Shown: piece after piece, positions 6,668-15,022 of the stretch
Layout of the letters: each line of letters opens with the position of its first letter
Numbering within the stretch: position 1 is the first letter of the stretch
Assembly: GCA_045648605.1 (NCBI GenBank)
Contig: JAZROG010000016.1
Location: 1-37,408 of the forward strand
From: SIG710 sp045648605
GTDB lineage: Bacteria > Bacillota > Clostridia > Oscillospirales > CAG-272
Reading direction: 5' to 3'
Length of the DNA stretch: 37,408 nucleotides
Notes under the pieces: generated by a model
The model's database searches: none
What the model was told of the DNA's origin: nothing
Seen by the model: only the letters and a program-made list of their open reading frames with translations
Program-made: the position numbers and the translations under genes

Positions 6668-8065
6668 TCAGAATTGAAGTGCCTTTTCGATATAGTCCTT
6701 AAGCTCGCCAATGGGAAGGCGTACCTGCTCCATTGTGTCTCTGTCGCGGACTGTAACACATCCGTCGGTCTCGGAATCGAAGTCATATGTGATGCAGAAT
6801 GGTGTTCCGATCTCATCCTCGCGGCGGTATCTCTTACCGATAGAGCCTGCCTCGTCAAAGTCAACCATGAAATACTTGGAAAGCTCATCATAAACCTCTT
6901 CAGCCTTCTCGGAAAGCTTCTTGGAAAGAGGAAGAACAGCAGCCTTGAAAGGCGCAAGTGCGGGATGGAGATGAAGAACAGTACGAACATCGTTCTTTTC
7001 AGCGTCTATAACCTCCTCGTCATATGCGTCAACAAGGAACGCAAGAGCGACACGGTCTGCGCCGAGGGAAGGCTCAACAACATAAGGAATATAATGCTCG
7101 TTTGTTTCGGGATCGAAATATGTAAGATCCTTGCCGCTGTGCTCAGCGTGCTGGGAAAGGTCATAATTTGTTCTGTCGGCAATACCCCAAAGCTCGCCCC
7201 ATCCGAAGGGGAAGAGGAACTCAAAGTCGGTTGTAGCCTTTGAATAGAAGCTAAGCTCATCCGGATCGTGGTCACGGAGACGGAGATTTTCATCTCTCAT
7301 GCCGAGGTTAAGAAGGAACTTATGGCAATAATCCTTCCAATAAGCGAACCATTCAAGGTCTGTATCTGGCTTGCAGAAGAATTCAAGCTCCATCTGCTCA
7401 AACTCACGGGTACGGAAAACAAAGTTACCGGGAGTGATCTCGTTTCTGAAGGACTTACCGATCTGCGCAACGCCAAAGGGAAGTTTTTTTCTTGTGGATC
7501 TCTGAACCGCCGGGAAGTTTACAAAAATACCCTGTGCGGTTTCGGGACGGAGATAAACAGTGCTTGCATTATTCTCTGTTACACCGATGAAGGTCTTGAA
7601 CATAAGATTGAACTTCTTGATGTCGGTAAATTCCTTTTTACCGCAATCGGGGCAAACGATGCCCTTCTCTGCTATATATTCGGACATCTGCTCAAAGCTC
7701 CAGCCTGCGGGATTATCCTCAAGTCCGTTCTGGAAAGCATAGTCCTCGATGAGCTTATCTGCTCTGTGACGCGCGTGACAGCCCTTGCAGTCCATAAGAG
7801 GGTCGGAGAATCCGCCAACGTGTCCGGATGCAACCCATGCCTCGGGGTTCATGATGATGGCACTGTCAAGTCCAACATTATACTTGGATTCCTGTACAAA
7901 TTTCTTCCACCAAGCCTTCTTTACATTGTTCTTGAACTCAACTCCGAGAGGGCCGTAGTCCCAAGAATTTGCAAGACCGCCGTAAATTTCGGATCCGGGG
8001 AAAATGATGCCTCTGTTTTTACAGAGAGCAACGATTTTGTCCATTGTTTTTTCTGAATTTTTCAT
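6668..8065 (-). CDS. glyQS: Glycyl-tRNA synthetase, single-chain class II form
   Basis: The enzyme charges tRNA-Gly with glycine. This is the alpha2 homodimeric type, not the split GlyQ/GlyS type. Its 465 residues show GGLANSWDYGPLG (29-41), a zinc site of C93, C96, C138 and C141, RPETAQG (173-179), class II motif 2 at FRNEITPGNF (206-215) and motif 3 at GADRVALAF (335-343). A C-terminal anticodon-binding domain starts at VRTVLHLHPALAPFKAAVLPL. AGGAG 8 bases upstream fixes the ATG at 8065; an in-frame start at 8092 would precede that box. It lies 50 bases after the LCP gene and probably shares its transcript. I see no T-box leader. A tRNA-Gly gene is at 34200-34275. Confidence 0.96.
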   Translation of the reverse strand: MKNSEKTMDKIVALCKNRGIIFPGSEIYGGLANSWDYGPLGVEFKNNVKKAWWKKFVQESKYNVGLDSAIIMNPEAWVASGHVGGFSDPLMDCKGCHARHRADKLIEDYAFQNGLEDNPAGWSFEQMSEYIAEKGIVCPDCGKKEFTDIKKFNLMFKTFIGVTENNASTVYLRPETAQGIFVNFPAVQRSTRKKLPFGVAQIGKSFRNEITPGNFVFRTREFEQMELEFFCKPDTDLEWFAYWKDYCHKFLLNLGMRDENLRLRDHDPDELSFYSKATTDFEFLFPFGWGELWGIADRTNYDLSQHAEHSGKDLTYFDPETNEHYIPYVVEPSLGADRVALAFLVDAYDEEVIDAEKNDVRTVLHLHPALAPFKAAVLPLSKKLSEKAEEVYDELSKYFMVDFDEAGSIGKRYRREDEIGTPFCITYDFDSETDGCVTVRDRDTMEQVRLPIGELKDYIEKALQF

Positions 8066-8115
8066 TTTAAAACTCCTATATGTCTTTTTCAAAAATTTTT
8101 CTTAAATTTAGGCAA

Positions 8116-9153
8116 TTATTTAGCGCGCCTATAGGGCATCATAGCATTCAGACAAGCATTTTCATTGGGGATGAAGCAAAGTCTGCCATCGATGGTTGAA
8201 TATGTACCCGTAAGCTCAATTGAAATCGGCTCAAAATCGGGATACGAGAAGATAAGGTCGAGATTTGATGAAAGGTCTGCTGCTGTGAAATCGGTTATTA
8301 TCATCTTTTCCGCTTCTCTGAAAAGCGCAGCCGCCTTGGTTATGTATTTGGGATCTGTCATCTTGTTCATTAAAGCGCGTGCAAAGCTGACAGTGGTTTT
8401 GAGACGGGAATTGACCGTTCCCTCGTATTTATTGAATCGCAGCACATGAAGTGCCTTCTCTCCATCAAGATGCTGAACACCTTCCCTTAAGTTAATATGA
8501 AGACCACCCTTAAAGTCATCGTACTTCATATTGCAAGGAACATTGAAATCAACGCCCTCGATTATATCGATAAGCTTGGGAAATTCGTAAAGGCTCACAA
8601 AAGCATATCTATCGATGGGAACACCCACAAGAGAATGGACAGACTCGATAAACGAATCGACCCCCTCGCTTTCAAAAATGTCCGAAAGACAGACATTTTC
8701 ATTTTCGCGCTTGATTATCGTACCGGGACTGATAGCGGTAAAAGCAAATTCCTTTCGCTCCTTGCTGACACATACAAGCAAAATGGTATCTGCGGAAACA
8801 GCACGGTATTCTCCGTCGGTAACCAGCTCTCCTGCTATTTTCCCCGAATCAAATTCAACAAGCGATGCCACCATGCTCGGGTCATAATAATCGTAGAAAA
8901 TGTCGGGAGCATAATCAAGTCCCACAAAGAGCATATTGAAAGAATTTCCGTCAAGCTCTATGAGTGCTTCATTGCCGATCGGGGTATCTACATAGTCCTC
9001 TCCACCCGTCTGAACGGGATCGTTATTTCCGTCGATAAATGAACCCACTCCGATAGAATCCATTATCATGTTCACAACGAAAAATGCAATGATACCGAAA
9101 ATCACGAGAGAGATAATAAAGGTCAGAAGAAAATTTCTAAGGCCTGCAAGCAA
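8116..9153 (-). CDS. LCP (LytR-CpsA-Psr) family protein with degenerate active site
   Basis: LCP proteins attach teichoic acids or other glycopolymers to peptidoglycan on the outer membrane face. The 345-residue product has one N-terminal membrane helix (about 8-30) and an extracellular LCP domain: ADTILLVCV (121-129), DRYAFVSLYEFPKLIDIIEGV (181-201), REGVQHLDGEKALHVLRF (223-240). The usual SIPRD segment that binds the lipid pyrophosphate appears as AISPGTIIK (140-148), and the later Arg-rich motif is reduced to NSRLKTT. Activity is therefore uncertain. The start is TTG 9153 with GGAGG 8 bases upstream. An ATG at 9195 overlaps the -10 box and would be outside the transcript. Confidence 0.85.
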   Translation of the reverse strand: MLAGLRNFLLTFIISLVIFGIIAFFVVNMIMDSIGVGSFIDGNNDPVQTGGEDYVDTPIGNEALIELDGNSFNMLFVGLDYAPDIFYDYYDPSMVASLVEFDSGKIAGELVTDGEYRAVSADTILLVCVSKERKEFAFTAISPGTIIKRENENVCLSDIFESEGVDSFIESVHSLVGVPIDRYAFVSLYEFPKLIDIIEGVDFNVPCNMKYDDFKGGLHINLREGVQHLDGEKALHVLRFNKYEGTVNSRLKTTVSFARALMNKMTDPKYITKAAALFREAEKMIITDFTAADLSSNLDLIFSYPDFEPISIELTGTYSTIDGRLCFIPNENACLNAMMPYRRAK

Positions 9154-9183
9154 GTCTTCCACCTCCACTTCAAATAATACAAT

Positions 9184-9212
9184 ATTATATATCATTTGTA
9201 GGCGTTTTGCAA
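9184..9212 (-). promoter_or_regulatory. Promoter of the LCP-glyQS unit
   Basis: On the minus strand TTGCAA (9207-9212) and a perfect TATAAT (9184-9189) are 17 bases apart. The spacer contains CGCCTACAAA, which has an inverted copy at 9291-9300. Confidence 0.75.
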
Positions 9213-9665
9213 TAGTCTCGGCATAAATTTAACACTTTTATTACTTTTGGCACGATAAAAGCCCTCAAAAGGGCAAAAAACACGGCATTTCGCCTACAAA
9301 CCCTTGATTTTGGGGCACTTTCGACGCTTATCTTCAAACATTAGACGCGCAGAATGTTAGATAAAATTATACGTTATATTTCGATACATATTTAACATCA
9401 ATGGCGCATCTACCGTTTTTGTCAAATATTCATCTAATCTAACGATCTGTTTAGACCTCTATTTTATGAGTGACGAATTTTACCGACGAAAAAAAGCGAC
9501 GCTCACCGCGCCGCCTCTGCCATTACTTTTCAGTTAGAATTTTAATGCTGTTGAAATTGCTCGCCTTGGTATCAAGAGCGAAGAGCCATCATGTTGCTTT
9601 GATGTAACCGAGACTACTTCTGCTCTCCATACTCGAAAACACTTTACAAAAATTATAAAGCCTAT
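9213..9665. other. Non-coding stretch, mostly unexplained
   Basis: There is no supported gene here. It holds a small hairpin GCCCTCAAAAGGGC (9262-9275), an inverted copy of the LCP promoter spacer (9291-9300), and an open stretch without a start codon on the plus strand from about 9538 to a stop at 9703-9705. That stretch has no ribosome binding site and could be a gene remnant or chance. Confidence 0.5.
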
Positions 9666-9700
9666 AAAAAATCAAGAGGCAGCAAAAGCGCTGCCCCTTG
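9666..9700 (-). terminator. Terminator downstream of the LtaS-like gene
   Basis: On the minus strand CAAG...GGCAGC pairs with GCTGCC...CTTG (stem 9673-9700, one mismatch), followed by A and six T. It ends the DUF554-manA-sulfatase transcript. Confidence 0.85.
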
Positions 9701-9716
9701 AATAATCCTTATCTTT

Positions 9717-9950
9717 TCAAAATTCATGCACATACTGCTGCCCTTTGAATGTCCCCTGAGAGCTATCATAAGAGGCGTTTTTTTCTATTCCCTTTGGCAA
9801 AAAGAAGATAGCAAGAGACTTATGCCCTCCTCGCTTGCAAAGCTTCTCTCTTGCAGCATTTTTCCATTCATCAAAATTGCCGCCATATGGCATGAAGGAC
9901 ACAACGCCCTGCATCTGAGAAATATTTTTCTCCTCAATCAAAGAAATCAT
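9717..9950 (-). CDS. Doubtful 77-codon frame overlapping the end of the LtaS-like gene
   Basis: The frame runs from an ATG 17 bases inside the sulfatase gene to a stop just before the terminator, filling the 3' region. It encodes a soluble peptide (segments MPYGGNFDEWKNAAREKL and HKSLAIFFLPKG). There is no ribosome binding site before the first ATG; GAGGAG occurs inside, 15 bases before an in-frame ATG. I do not recognise the family. It could be a small translationally coupled gene, the relic of a longer one, or chance. Confidence 0.3.
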   Translation of the reverse strand: MISLIEEKNISQMQGVVSFMPYGGNFDEWKNAAREKLCKRGGHKSLAIFFLPKGIEKNASYDSSQGTFKGQQYVHEF

Positions 9951-11835
9951 CTATGGTATTCTCGGTATCAAAGGAATGATTATACTGCAGCTGCTTATAA
10001 AGAAGCAGGTCTGCGTCCTTATCCATATCAAGCTCATCCCACGAAAGTAGCTCGCCCCTGTCATTTACGCAGAAATTTGCCGTTATAACAGGGTATTTTC
10101 CCTGAAGATCTTTTCTGAAGGTCTGATAGCCCGAAAGCTCAAAGCCTGCATTTTCGGAAAGAAGAATATTCAGATAATTAAGACTTGTTACTATTCCCTC
10201 CTGCTCCTCTATATCGTAGTTTGCCCAGAGCACGAAGGGCACAAGGAACTGATTTGAACGGATAGTCCAGTCCTCACATTCTTCCTCTATGTCCATAAGA
10301 TCGAGTATAGGTCTTGTTATGGTGCTGTTTGGCTGATGATCGCCAAACATAAGGATTATTGTCGGCTCTTTTTCTCTCTCAAAGAATTCAACAAGAGAGC
10401 CAAATGCCGCATCCGATATCTGAATAAGAGACATGTATCCCGAAATTGCCGTTTTGTTGGCAAGCCTTGGAGGCATATTTTCAATTTCACCCTCAAGGAA
10501 ATTAAACTGCTCATATTCTCTGAAATTCATATATCCGCCGTGATTCTGCATAGTGACACAGAAAAAGGCAAGCGGATCATCGTTATTCAGATTGTCATGA
10601 TAAAGCCTTATCACCTTATCATAGACCGCCTCATCGGAAATATAAGTCCTTATTTTGTCAACACTGCTGAATTCCGAGCGGAAGAGCATATTATCCATTC
10701 CAAGCATAGGATATACGGTATTTCGCTTCCAGCCGCCCGCATTATATGGATGGATTCCGTATGTGGTATATCCCTTATCCTCAAAGGTGGTCATAAGATT
10801 TTCGGTTTCCGTGCGCAAATACTGCTGATATGGGATGCTTCCCGATGGCAAAAATGCCATTGTATCACCCGTCAAAAATTCCCACTCGGAATTGGGTGTA
10901 TTTCCGCCCTTAACCGAAACATATGCCTGTCCCTTTACAGTATTTTCGGTAAGCGAATCAATAAAGGGGGTACATTCCTTTTCGTATCCGTAGTCGCCAA
11001 GCACCGAAAGATCGGAAAAGGACTCATTCATAATAACTATAACATTGGGATTTTCCACCGAAACTCCCGTTTCGTTCTTTTCAGGCTCTATTTTTGCAGC
11101 TATCTCCTCAAGCTTCTCCTCATCATAGCCCTGAGGCTCCTCAACATTCATATATTTGAGAAGCGAGATGAAGCTGAAATAAAATCCGTTATATTTATAT
11201 ACCGCAGTTGGTGTGAAAAGATAAGGATAATACCTTGATTCTGTCTGAAAATCCTCTTCCTGCGCCTTTGCGGCATAGCCCATGAGCATCGGAACGCAAA
11301 GAAGAACACAAAGCACTCTGATGCCGATTTTCGCCCATATATTGCCCTTTATTTTTATCTTGGCACGGCAGAGCAAAAATGCCGCCATCACAAGCAGAAC
11401 AAAACCCACTATAAGCCAAATTATCTTCTTCGTAAATTCAAATTTATAGTCTCCCACAACCGAAAGGCCCGTTTCGATAGAAAGCAGGTCCCAAGGCATG
11501 ATAGGCTGGGATCGGAAGCTCATAACCACACATTCCGCCATTCCCACAAGCCCGCAAAAAAGGACGGTCAGAGCCGCTGAAAATCGCGGAGACCATGTTA
11601 CAAGCAGAAATACCGCCTCAAGAATATAAACAAAAAGAAGATTGAAATAGAAAATCGTATCGCTGTTCTGTCCCTCTACGGGATAGACGAACTCCTCCAT
11701 CATTATGTAAGTCGGAATAGGAATGACAAGCAAAAGAATGACGGAAATTATATACCATTTGGTTTTCCACAGAATTTTTCCCGCTTTTGCGGCAAAATCC
11801 TTTATCGCATCAATTTTTATCTTACTTTTTTCCAT
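9934..11835 (-). CDS. LtaS-family membrane sulfatase / phosphoglycerol transferase
   Basis: Family members build lipoteichoic acid by moving glycerol phosphate from phosphatidylglycerol onto a growing chain outside the cell; others modify glycans with phosphoglycerol. The 633-residue protein has five membrane helices (about 27-46, 61-80, 87-106, 137-156, 170-188). The extracellular sulfatase-fold domain shows E271 (MNESF), candidate nucleophile T313 (GGNTPNSEWEF), H362, H432 (QNHGGY) and D499-H500 (GDHQP), so the metal and catalytic site looks complete. AAAGGA precedes the ATG by 6 bases. It follows manA by 11 bases. Whether the product is true LTA or another polymer cannot be told from sequence. 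Confidence 0.9.
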   Translation of the reverse strand: MEKSKIKIDAIKDFAAKAGKILWKTKWYIISVILLLVIPIPTYIMMEEFVYPVEGQNSDTIFYFNLLFVYILEAVFLLVTWSPRFSAALTVLFCGLVGMAECVVMSFRSQPIMPWDLLSIETGLSVVGDYKFEFTKKIIWLIVGFVLLVMAAFLLCRAKIKIKGNIWAKIGIRVLCVLLCVPMLMGYAAKAQEEDFQTESRYYPYLFTPTAVYKYNGFYFSFISLLKYMNVEEPQGYDEEKLEEIAAKIEPEKNETGVSVENPNVIVIMNESFSDLSVLGDYGYEKECTPFIDSLTENTVKGQAYVSVKGGNTPNSEWEFLTGDTMAFLPSGSIPYQQYLRTETENLMTTFEDKGYTTYGIHPYNAGGWKRNTVYPMLGMDNMLFRSEFSSVDKIRTYISDEAVYDKVIRLYHDNLNNDDPLAFFCVTMQNHGGYMNFREYEQFNFLEGEIENMPPRLANKTAISGYMSLIQISDAAFGSLVEFFEREKEPTIILMFGDHQPNSTITRPILDLMDIEEECEDWTIRSNQFLVPFVLWANYDIEEQEGIVTSLNYLNILLSENAGFELSGYQTFRKDLQGKYPVITANFCVNDRGELLSWDELDMDKDADLLLYKQLQYNHSFDTENTIDDFFD

Positions 11836-11846
11836 AAAAATTCCTT

Positions 11847-12806
11847 TTAAAGAGTAGAAATAATGACCTCAAGACTTCCGCTTATCTTATAATCCTTCAT
11901 GGAAGCGGGTATGAAATAGCTGTCTCCCGCCTTTATGGGGTATTTTTCGCCCCCAAAGACGATCTCGCCCTCGCCCGAAAGGCAAAGCATTGAAGCAAAG
12001 CTGTCATCCGACGAGAAAAGCGCTCTTTCACCGCTTATATCGAGCTTTTTAACTCTGAAATAACGGCAATGAGCCAGTGTTTCCTCATCATCCGCCTCGT
12101 CCTTTGCTTCAAAACGGATGGCATTCACCTCATCCTCGATAAAGGGTCTTACAACTGCGAGGGATTTTTCAACATGAAGCTCTCTTGTCTTTCCCTCAGA
12201 ATCTCTTCTGTCGTAGTCATAAACACGGTATGTAAGGTCGGAATTTTGCTGAATCTCCGCAATGATTATTCCCTCGCCTATGGCATGAAGCATTCCCGAG
12301 GGGATAAAATATACCTCGCCCTTCTTAACGGGAGTATAGCCCATTGCAGAGTCGATATTTCCCGCTGCAACAGCCTTTGCAAAATCCTCGCGGCTTACAC
12401 CATCTGCAAGTCCGTAAACGAGTCTTGCGCCCTCTGCCGCATCCACAATATACCACATTTCGGTCTTTCCGGGGTCATTTTCATTTGCCGCAGCATAATC
12501 GTCATCGGGATGAACCTGAACAGACAGCTTATCCTGGGCATCGATAAATTTTATAAGCAGAGGAAATCTTCCGCCATCGTATTTTGTGCCGAGAACGCCT
12601 TTGTCACCCTCAATATATTCACCGAGAGTCATTCCTGCATGCGCACCGTTCATTATATTGCTCATTTCGTCATCTCTGACGGTAAGCTCCCATGTTTCAC
12701 CAATATTTTCGCCACCGTTTTCCTTACCGAAAATACGGCAGAGATTTTCACCGCCCCAAATGCGGCTCTTCGCAACATATGAAACCTTTATCGGATATCT
12801 TTTCAT
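11847..12806 (-). CDS. manA: Mannose-6-phosphate isomerase, class I
   Basis: This zinc enzyme interconverts mannose-6-phosphate and fructose-6-phosphate, feeding mannose catabolism or GDP-mannose and glycan synthesis. In 319 residues the cupin metal ligands are visible: Q97 and H99 (SVQVHPDDDYA), E116 (KTEMWYIV) and H174 (PSGMLHAIGEG). The catalytic Arg is R195 in LTYRVYDYDR. The C-terminal cupin ends with AGDSYFIPASM. Length and motifs match the short Firmicutes form. GAGG stands 7 bases before the ATG. Its position between DUF554 and the LtaS-like polymerase suggests one transcript, but no functional link is proven. Confidence 0.95.
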   Translation of the reverse strand: MKRYPIKVSYVAKSRIWGGENLCRIFGKENGGENIGETWELTVRDDEMSNIMNGAHAGMTLGEYIEGDKGVLGTKYDGGRFPLLIKFIDAQDKLSVQVHPDDDYAAANENDPGKTEMWYIVDAAEGARLVYGLADGVSREDFAKAVAAGNIDSAMGYTPVKKGEVYFIPSGMLHAIGEGIIIAEIQQNSDLTYRVYDYDRRDSEGKTRELHVEKSLAVVRPFIEDEVNAIRFEAKDEADDEETLAHCRYFRVKKLDISGERALFSSDDSFASMLCLSGEGEIVFGGEKYPIKAGDSYFIPASMKDYKISGSLEVIISTL

Positions 12807-12823
12807 TTTTTTACCTCATATTA

Positions 12824-13528
12824 TCAAAAAATTGCAATAATATCATAAAGCCTGCAAAAAAGCACCGCCAAAAATACCGCAGGCAGATAATTCATAATTT
12901 TAAGCTTGGTAAGTCCAAGCATATTAAGGGAAAGTCCTATAATCAAAAGTGACCCCACCGCCGTCATCTCGGTAACCGCCGCATCGCTTAAGATGGGCGC
13001 GAGCCAGCCGGCGCAAAGGGTTATTCCTCCCTGAAGGAAAAGCACGGGAAATGCCGAAAAAATGACTCCTATTCCAAGAGAGGAGGTATATATCGCCGCG
13101 CAAACGCAGTCGATGACAGACTTTGTAAACTGTGTCGTATGGTCAAGCCTAAGTCCGCTTTCAAGCGGCCCCAGCACGCTCATTGCGCCAACGCAAAAAA
13201 GAAGAGTTGCGGTTACAAATCCCTCAGTTATATTTCCGTGACCCGCACCAACCTTTTTCTGTATCCATTCTCCCAGCTTATTTACCCATCTGTCAAGGTC
13301 GATAAGCTCACCTATAATAGTTCCGAAAAGAATGGAAAATATCATCACAAGGGCATTCTGCCCCTTTATCGCTCCCGTAATTCCTATCCAGAGCACGCAA
13401 AGCGCCATGCCCTTCATTATCGCACCCGATATTCTTTCGGGAATTCCCTTTTTAAAAAGCAAACCGACAAGGCTTCCGAGAATAACCAGGCCGAAATTCA
13501 CAAGAGCTCCAAGCAAAGAAAAGTTCAT
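12824..13528 (-). CDS. DUF554 family membrane protein
   Basis: A 234-residue integral membrane protein with about six or seven helices and the DUF554 signature FVTATLLFCVGAMSVLGPLESGL near its centre, plus an early glycine-rich segment LGSLVGLLFKKG. The family (YdfK/YqgA type) is described only as a possible transporter; the substrate is unknown. I set the start at ATG 13528 because GGAG lies 6 bases upstream; an in-frame start at 13552 has no such box. It follows the ftsZ terminator and precedes manA by 17 bases. No promoter of its own is evident, so read-through from ftsZ may supply it. Confidence 0.85.
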   Translation of the reverse strand: MNFSLLGALVNFGLVILGSLVGLLFKKGIPERISGAIMKGMALCVLWIGITGAIKGQNALVMIFSILFGTIIGELIDLDRWVNKLGEWIQKKVGAGHGNITEGFVTATLLFCVGAMSVLGPLESGLRLDHTTQFTKSVIDCVCAAIYTSSLGIGVIFSAFPVLFLQGGITLCAGWLAPILSDAAVTEMTAVGSLLIIGLSLNMLGLTKLKIMNYLPAVFLAVLFCRLYDIIAIF

Positions 13529-13553
13529 TTTATCTCCAAACAAAAAATCCAAT

Positions 13554-13579
13554 CGGGATGCTGCCGCGGCAGCATCCCG
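13554..13579 (-). terminator. Terminator after ftsZ
   Basis: A 26-base perfect palindrome (12-bp stem, GC-rich) lies 15 bases after the ftsZ stop. On the minus strand it is followed by ATTGG and six T. The offset of the T run may make it leaky, which would allow expression of DUF554. Confidence 0.75.
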
Positions 13580-13594
13580 TTAGTTTATAAAAAA

Positions 13595-14833
13595 TTATCT
13601 TCTTCCTCTGTAGTCATCGCGACGGCGACCGCGGCGGAGCATGCTCATGATCTCATCGAAATCATCCTCCGAAACGGGTGTTTCGCCATCCATACCGTCG
13701 GCGTATTCATTAACATCACCCATAGAAGGCTCTGCGGGAGCCACGGGTGCCACAGGCTCAGGCTTTTCCTCTGCCTTTTCCTCTACCACCTTCTCCTCCG
13801 CCTTTTCGAGCGCGGGACGCTTAACATCATCGGGCTTTACAAAGGGCTTAACGGTTCTTTTCTCCTCGTCGCCCTCCTTCTTCTCAAAGCCTGTTGCGAT
13901 GATGGTTATTCTCATCTCGTCCTCAAGCTCCTCGTCGAATGCAACACCCCAGATAACGGTTGCGTCTGCATTTGCCTCGCTTGAGATCATAGATGATGCA
14001 AGGTCGATATCCTCGAGAGCAACATCGGGAGATGTTGTTATGCTGATAAGTATTCCCTTTGCACCCTTGATGGATGTTTCGAGAAGAGGGCTGGAGATAG
14101 CAGCCTTTGCCGCAAGCTCTGCCTTATCCTTGCCGTTTGCCGCACCAACACCCATATGAGCATAGCCGGCATTGGACATGATAGATGTAACGTCTGCAAA
14201 GTCAAGGTTGATAAATCCGGGAACATTGATAAGCTCGGAAATGCTCTGAACACCGCGACGAAGAACATCGTCTGCAATTTCAAATGCATTAAAGAGAGTT
14301 ATTCTTGTTTCGGAAACCTGCTTAAGTCTTTCATTGGGGATAACTACGAGAGCGTCAACGAACTCACTGAGATTTGCAATACCCATCTCAGCCGCTTCCA
14401 TTCTCTTCTTGCCCTCAAAAGCAAAGGGCTTTGTTACGATACCGACTGTGAGAATATCCATCTCTCTTGCGGCTCTCGCAACGATAGGTGCGGCACCTGT
14501 TCCTGTTCCGCCACCCATACCTGTGGTAATAAATACCATGTCAGCACCCTCAAGTGCCTTCTTGATATCGTCAAGGTTCTCCTCTGCGGCTCTTGCGCCG
14601 ATCTCGGGATTTGCTCCTGCGCCATGTCCCTTTGTTACCTTTTCGCCGATAACGATCTGGTTGGATGCGCTGGAATTTTTAAGCACCTGACGGTCTGTGT
14701 TGATAGCGATAAACTCAACACCGCGGATATTTGCGGAAATCATTCTGTTTACGGCATTGTTTCCACCGCCGCCCACACCGATGACCTTTATACACACACC
14801 GCTGTCGTAGGATTCATCACGTTCAAAACTCAT
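13595..14833 (-). CDS. ftsZ: Cell division GTPase FtsZ
   Basis: FtsZ polymerises into the Z ring that organises the septum. The 412-residue protein has the tubulin signature GGGTGTG (107-113), nucleotide loops GVGGGGNNAV (19-28), and the synergy loop NLDFADV (209-215). An acidic, Pro/Ala-rich linker (about 325-385) leads to the C-terminal peptide DDFDEIMSMLRRGRRRDD, which is more basic than the usual DIPTFLRRR type. GGAGG 8 bases upstream fixes ATG 14833 over an in-frame start at 14908. ftsZ has its own promoter and terminator, and ftsA is not next to it. The tail is where FtsA, SepF and ZapA-type partners would bind. Confidence 0.97.
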   Translation of the reverse strand: MSFERDESYDSGVCIKVIGVGGGGNNAVNRMISANIRGVEFIAINTDRQVLKNSSASNQIVIGEKVTKGHGAGANPEIGARAAEENLDDIKKALEGADMVFITTGMGGGTGTGAAPIVARAAREMDILTVGIVTKPFAFEGKKRMEAAEMGIANLSEFVDALVVIPNERLKQVSETRITLFNAFEIADDVLRRGVQSISELINVPGFINLDFADVTSIMSNAGYAHMGVGAANGKDKAELAAKAAISSPLLETSIKGAKGILISITTSPDVALEDIDLASSMISSEANADATVIWGVAFDEELEDEMRITIIATGFEKKEGDEEKRTVKPFVKPDDVKRPALEKAEEKVVEEKAEEKPEPVAPVAPAEPSMGDVNEYADGMDGETPVSEDDFDEIMSMLRRGRRRDDYRGRR

Positions 14834-14936
14834 TTTTTTGTCCTCCACGTTTATATTACGATTTTTTATTTTTCTTTTGCCATTGCCATCGGGAAATTTT
14901 CGGTACATTATTATACTTATAATAACCCTATATTAT

Positions 14937-14965
14937 ATAATAATATATTTCTCTCGATTTTGCAA
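14937..14965 (-). promoter_or_regulatory. Promoter of ftsZ
   Basis: On the minus strand TTGCAA (14960-14965) and TATTAT (14937-14942) are 17 bases apart, in a very AT-rich gap after divIB. A second TATAAT lies 5 bases further and could be the true -10 of a less ideal promoter. Confidence 0.6.
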
Positions 14966-15022
14966 TAGTTTTTTTGAAATTTTCTCGGATTTTTTCGATT
15001 TTTTTATGGAAAATACGGAATT

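Noticed and set aside
7268..8056. Long plus-strand open frame antisense to glyQS
   Set aside because: glyQS is unambiguous on the minus strand and codon bias of the gene explains the open antisense frame.
9154..9195. ATG at 9195 as start of the LCP gene
   Set aside because: It overlaps the -10 box of a consensus promoter, so it would not be transcribed; TTG 9153 has GGAGG.
6668..9212. A T-box riboswitch controlling glyQS
   Set aside because: The 50-base gap to the LCP gene and the LCP promoter leader are too short and show no T-box or stem I features.
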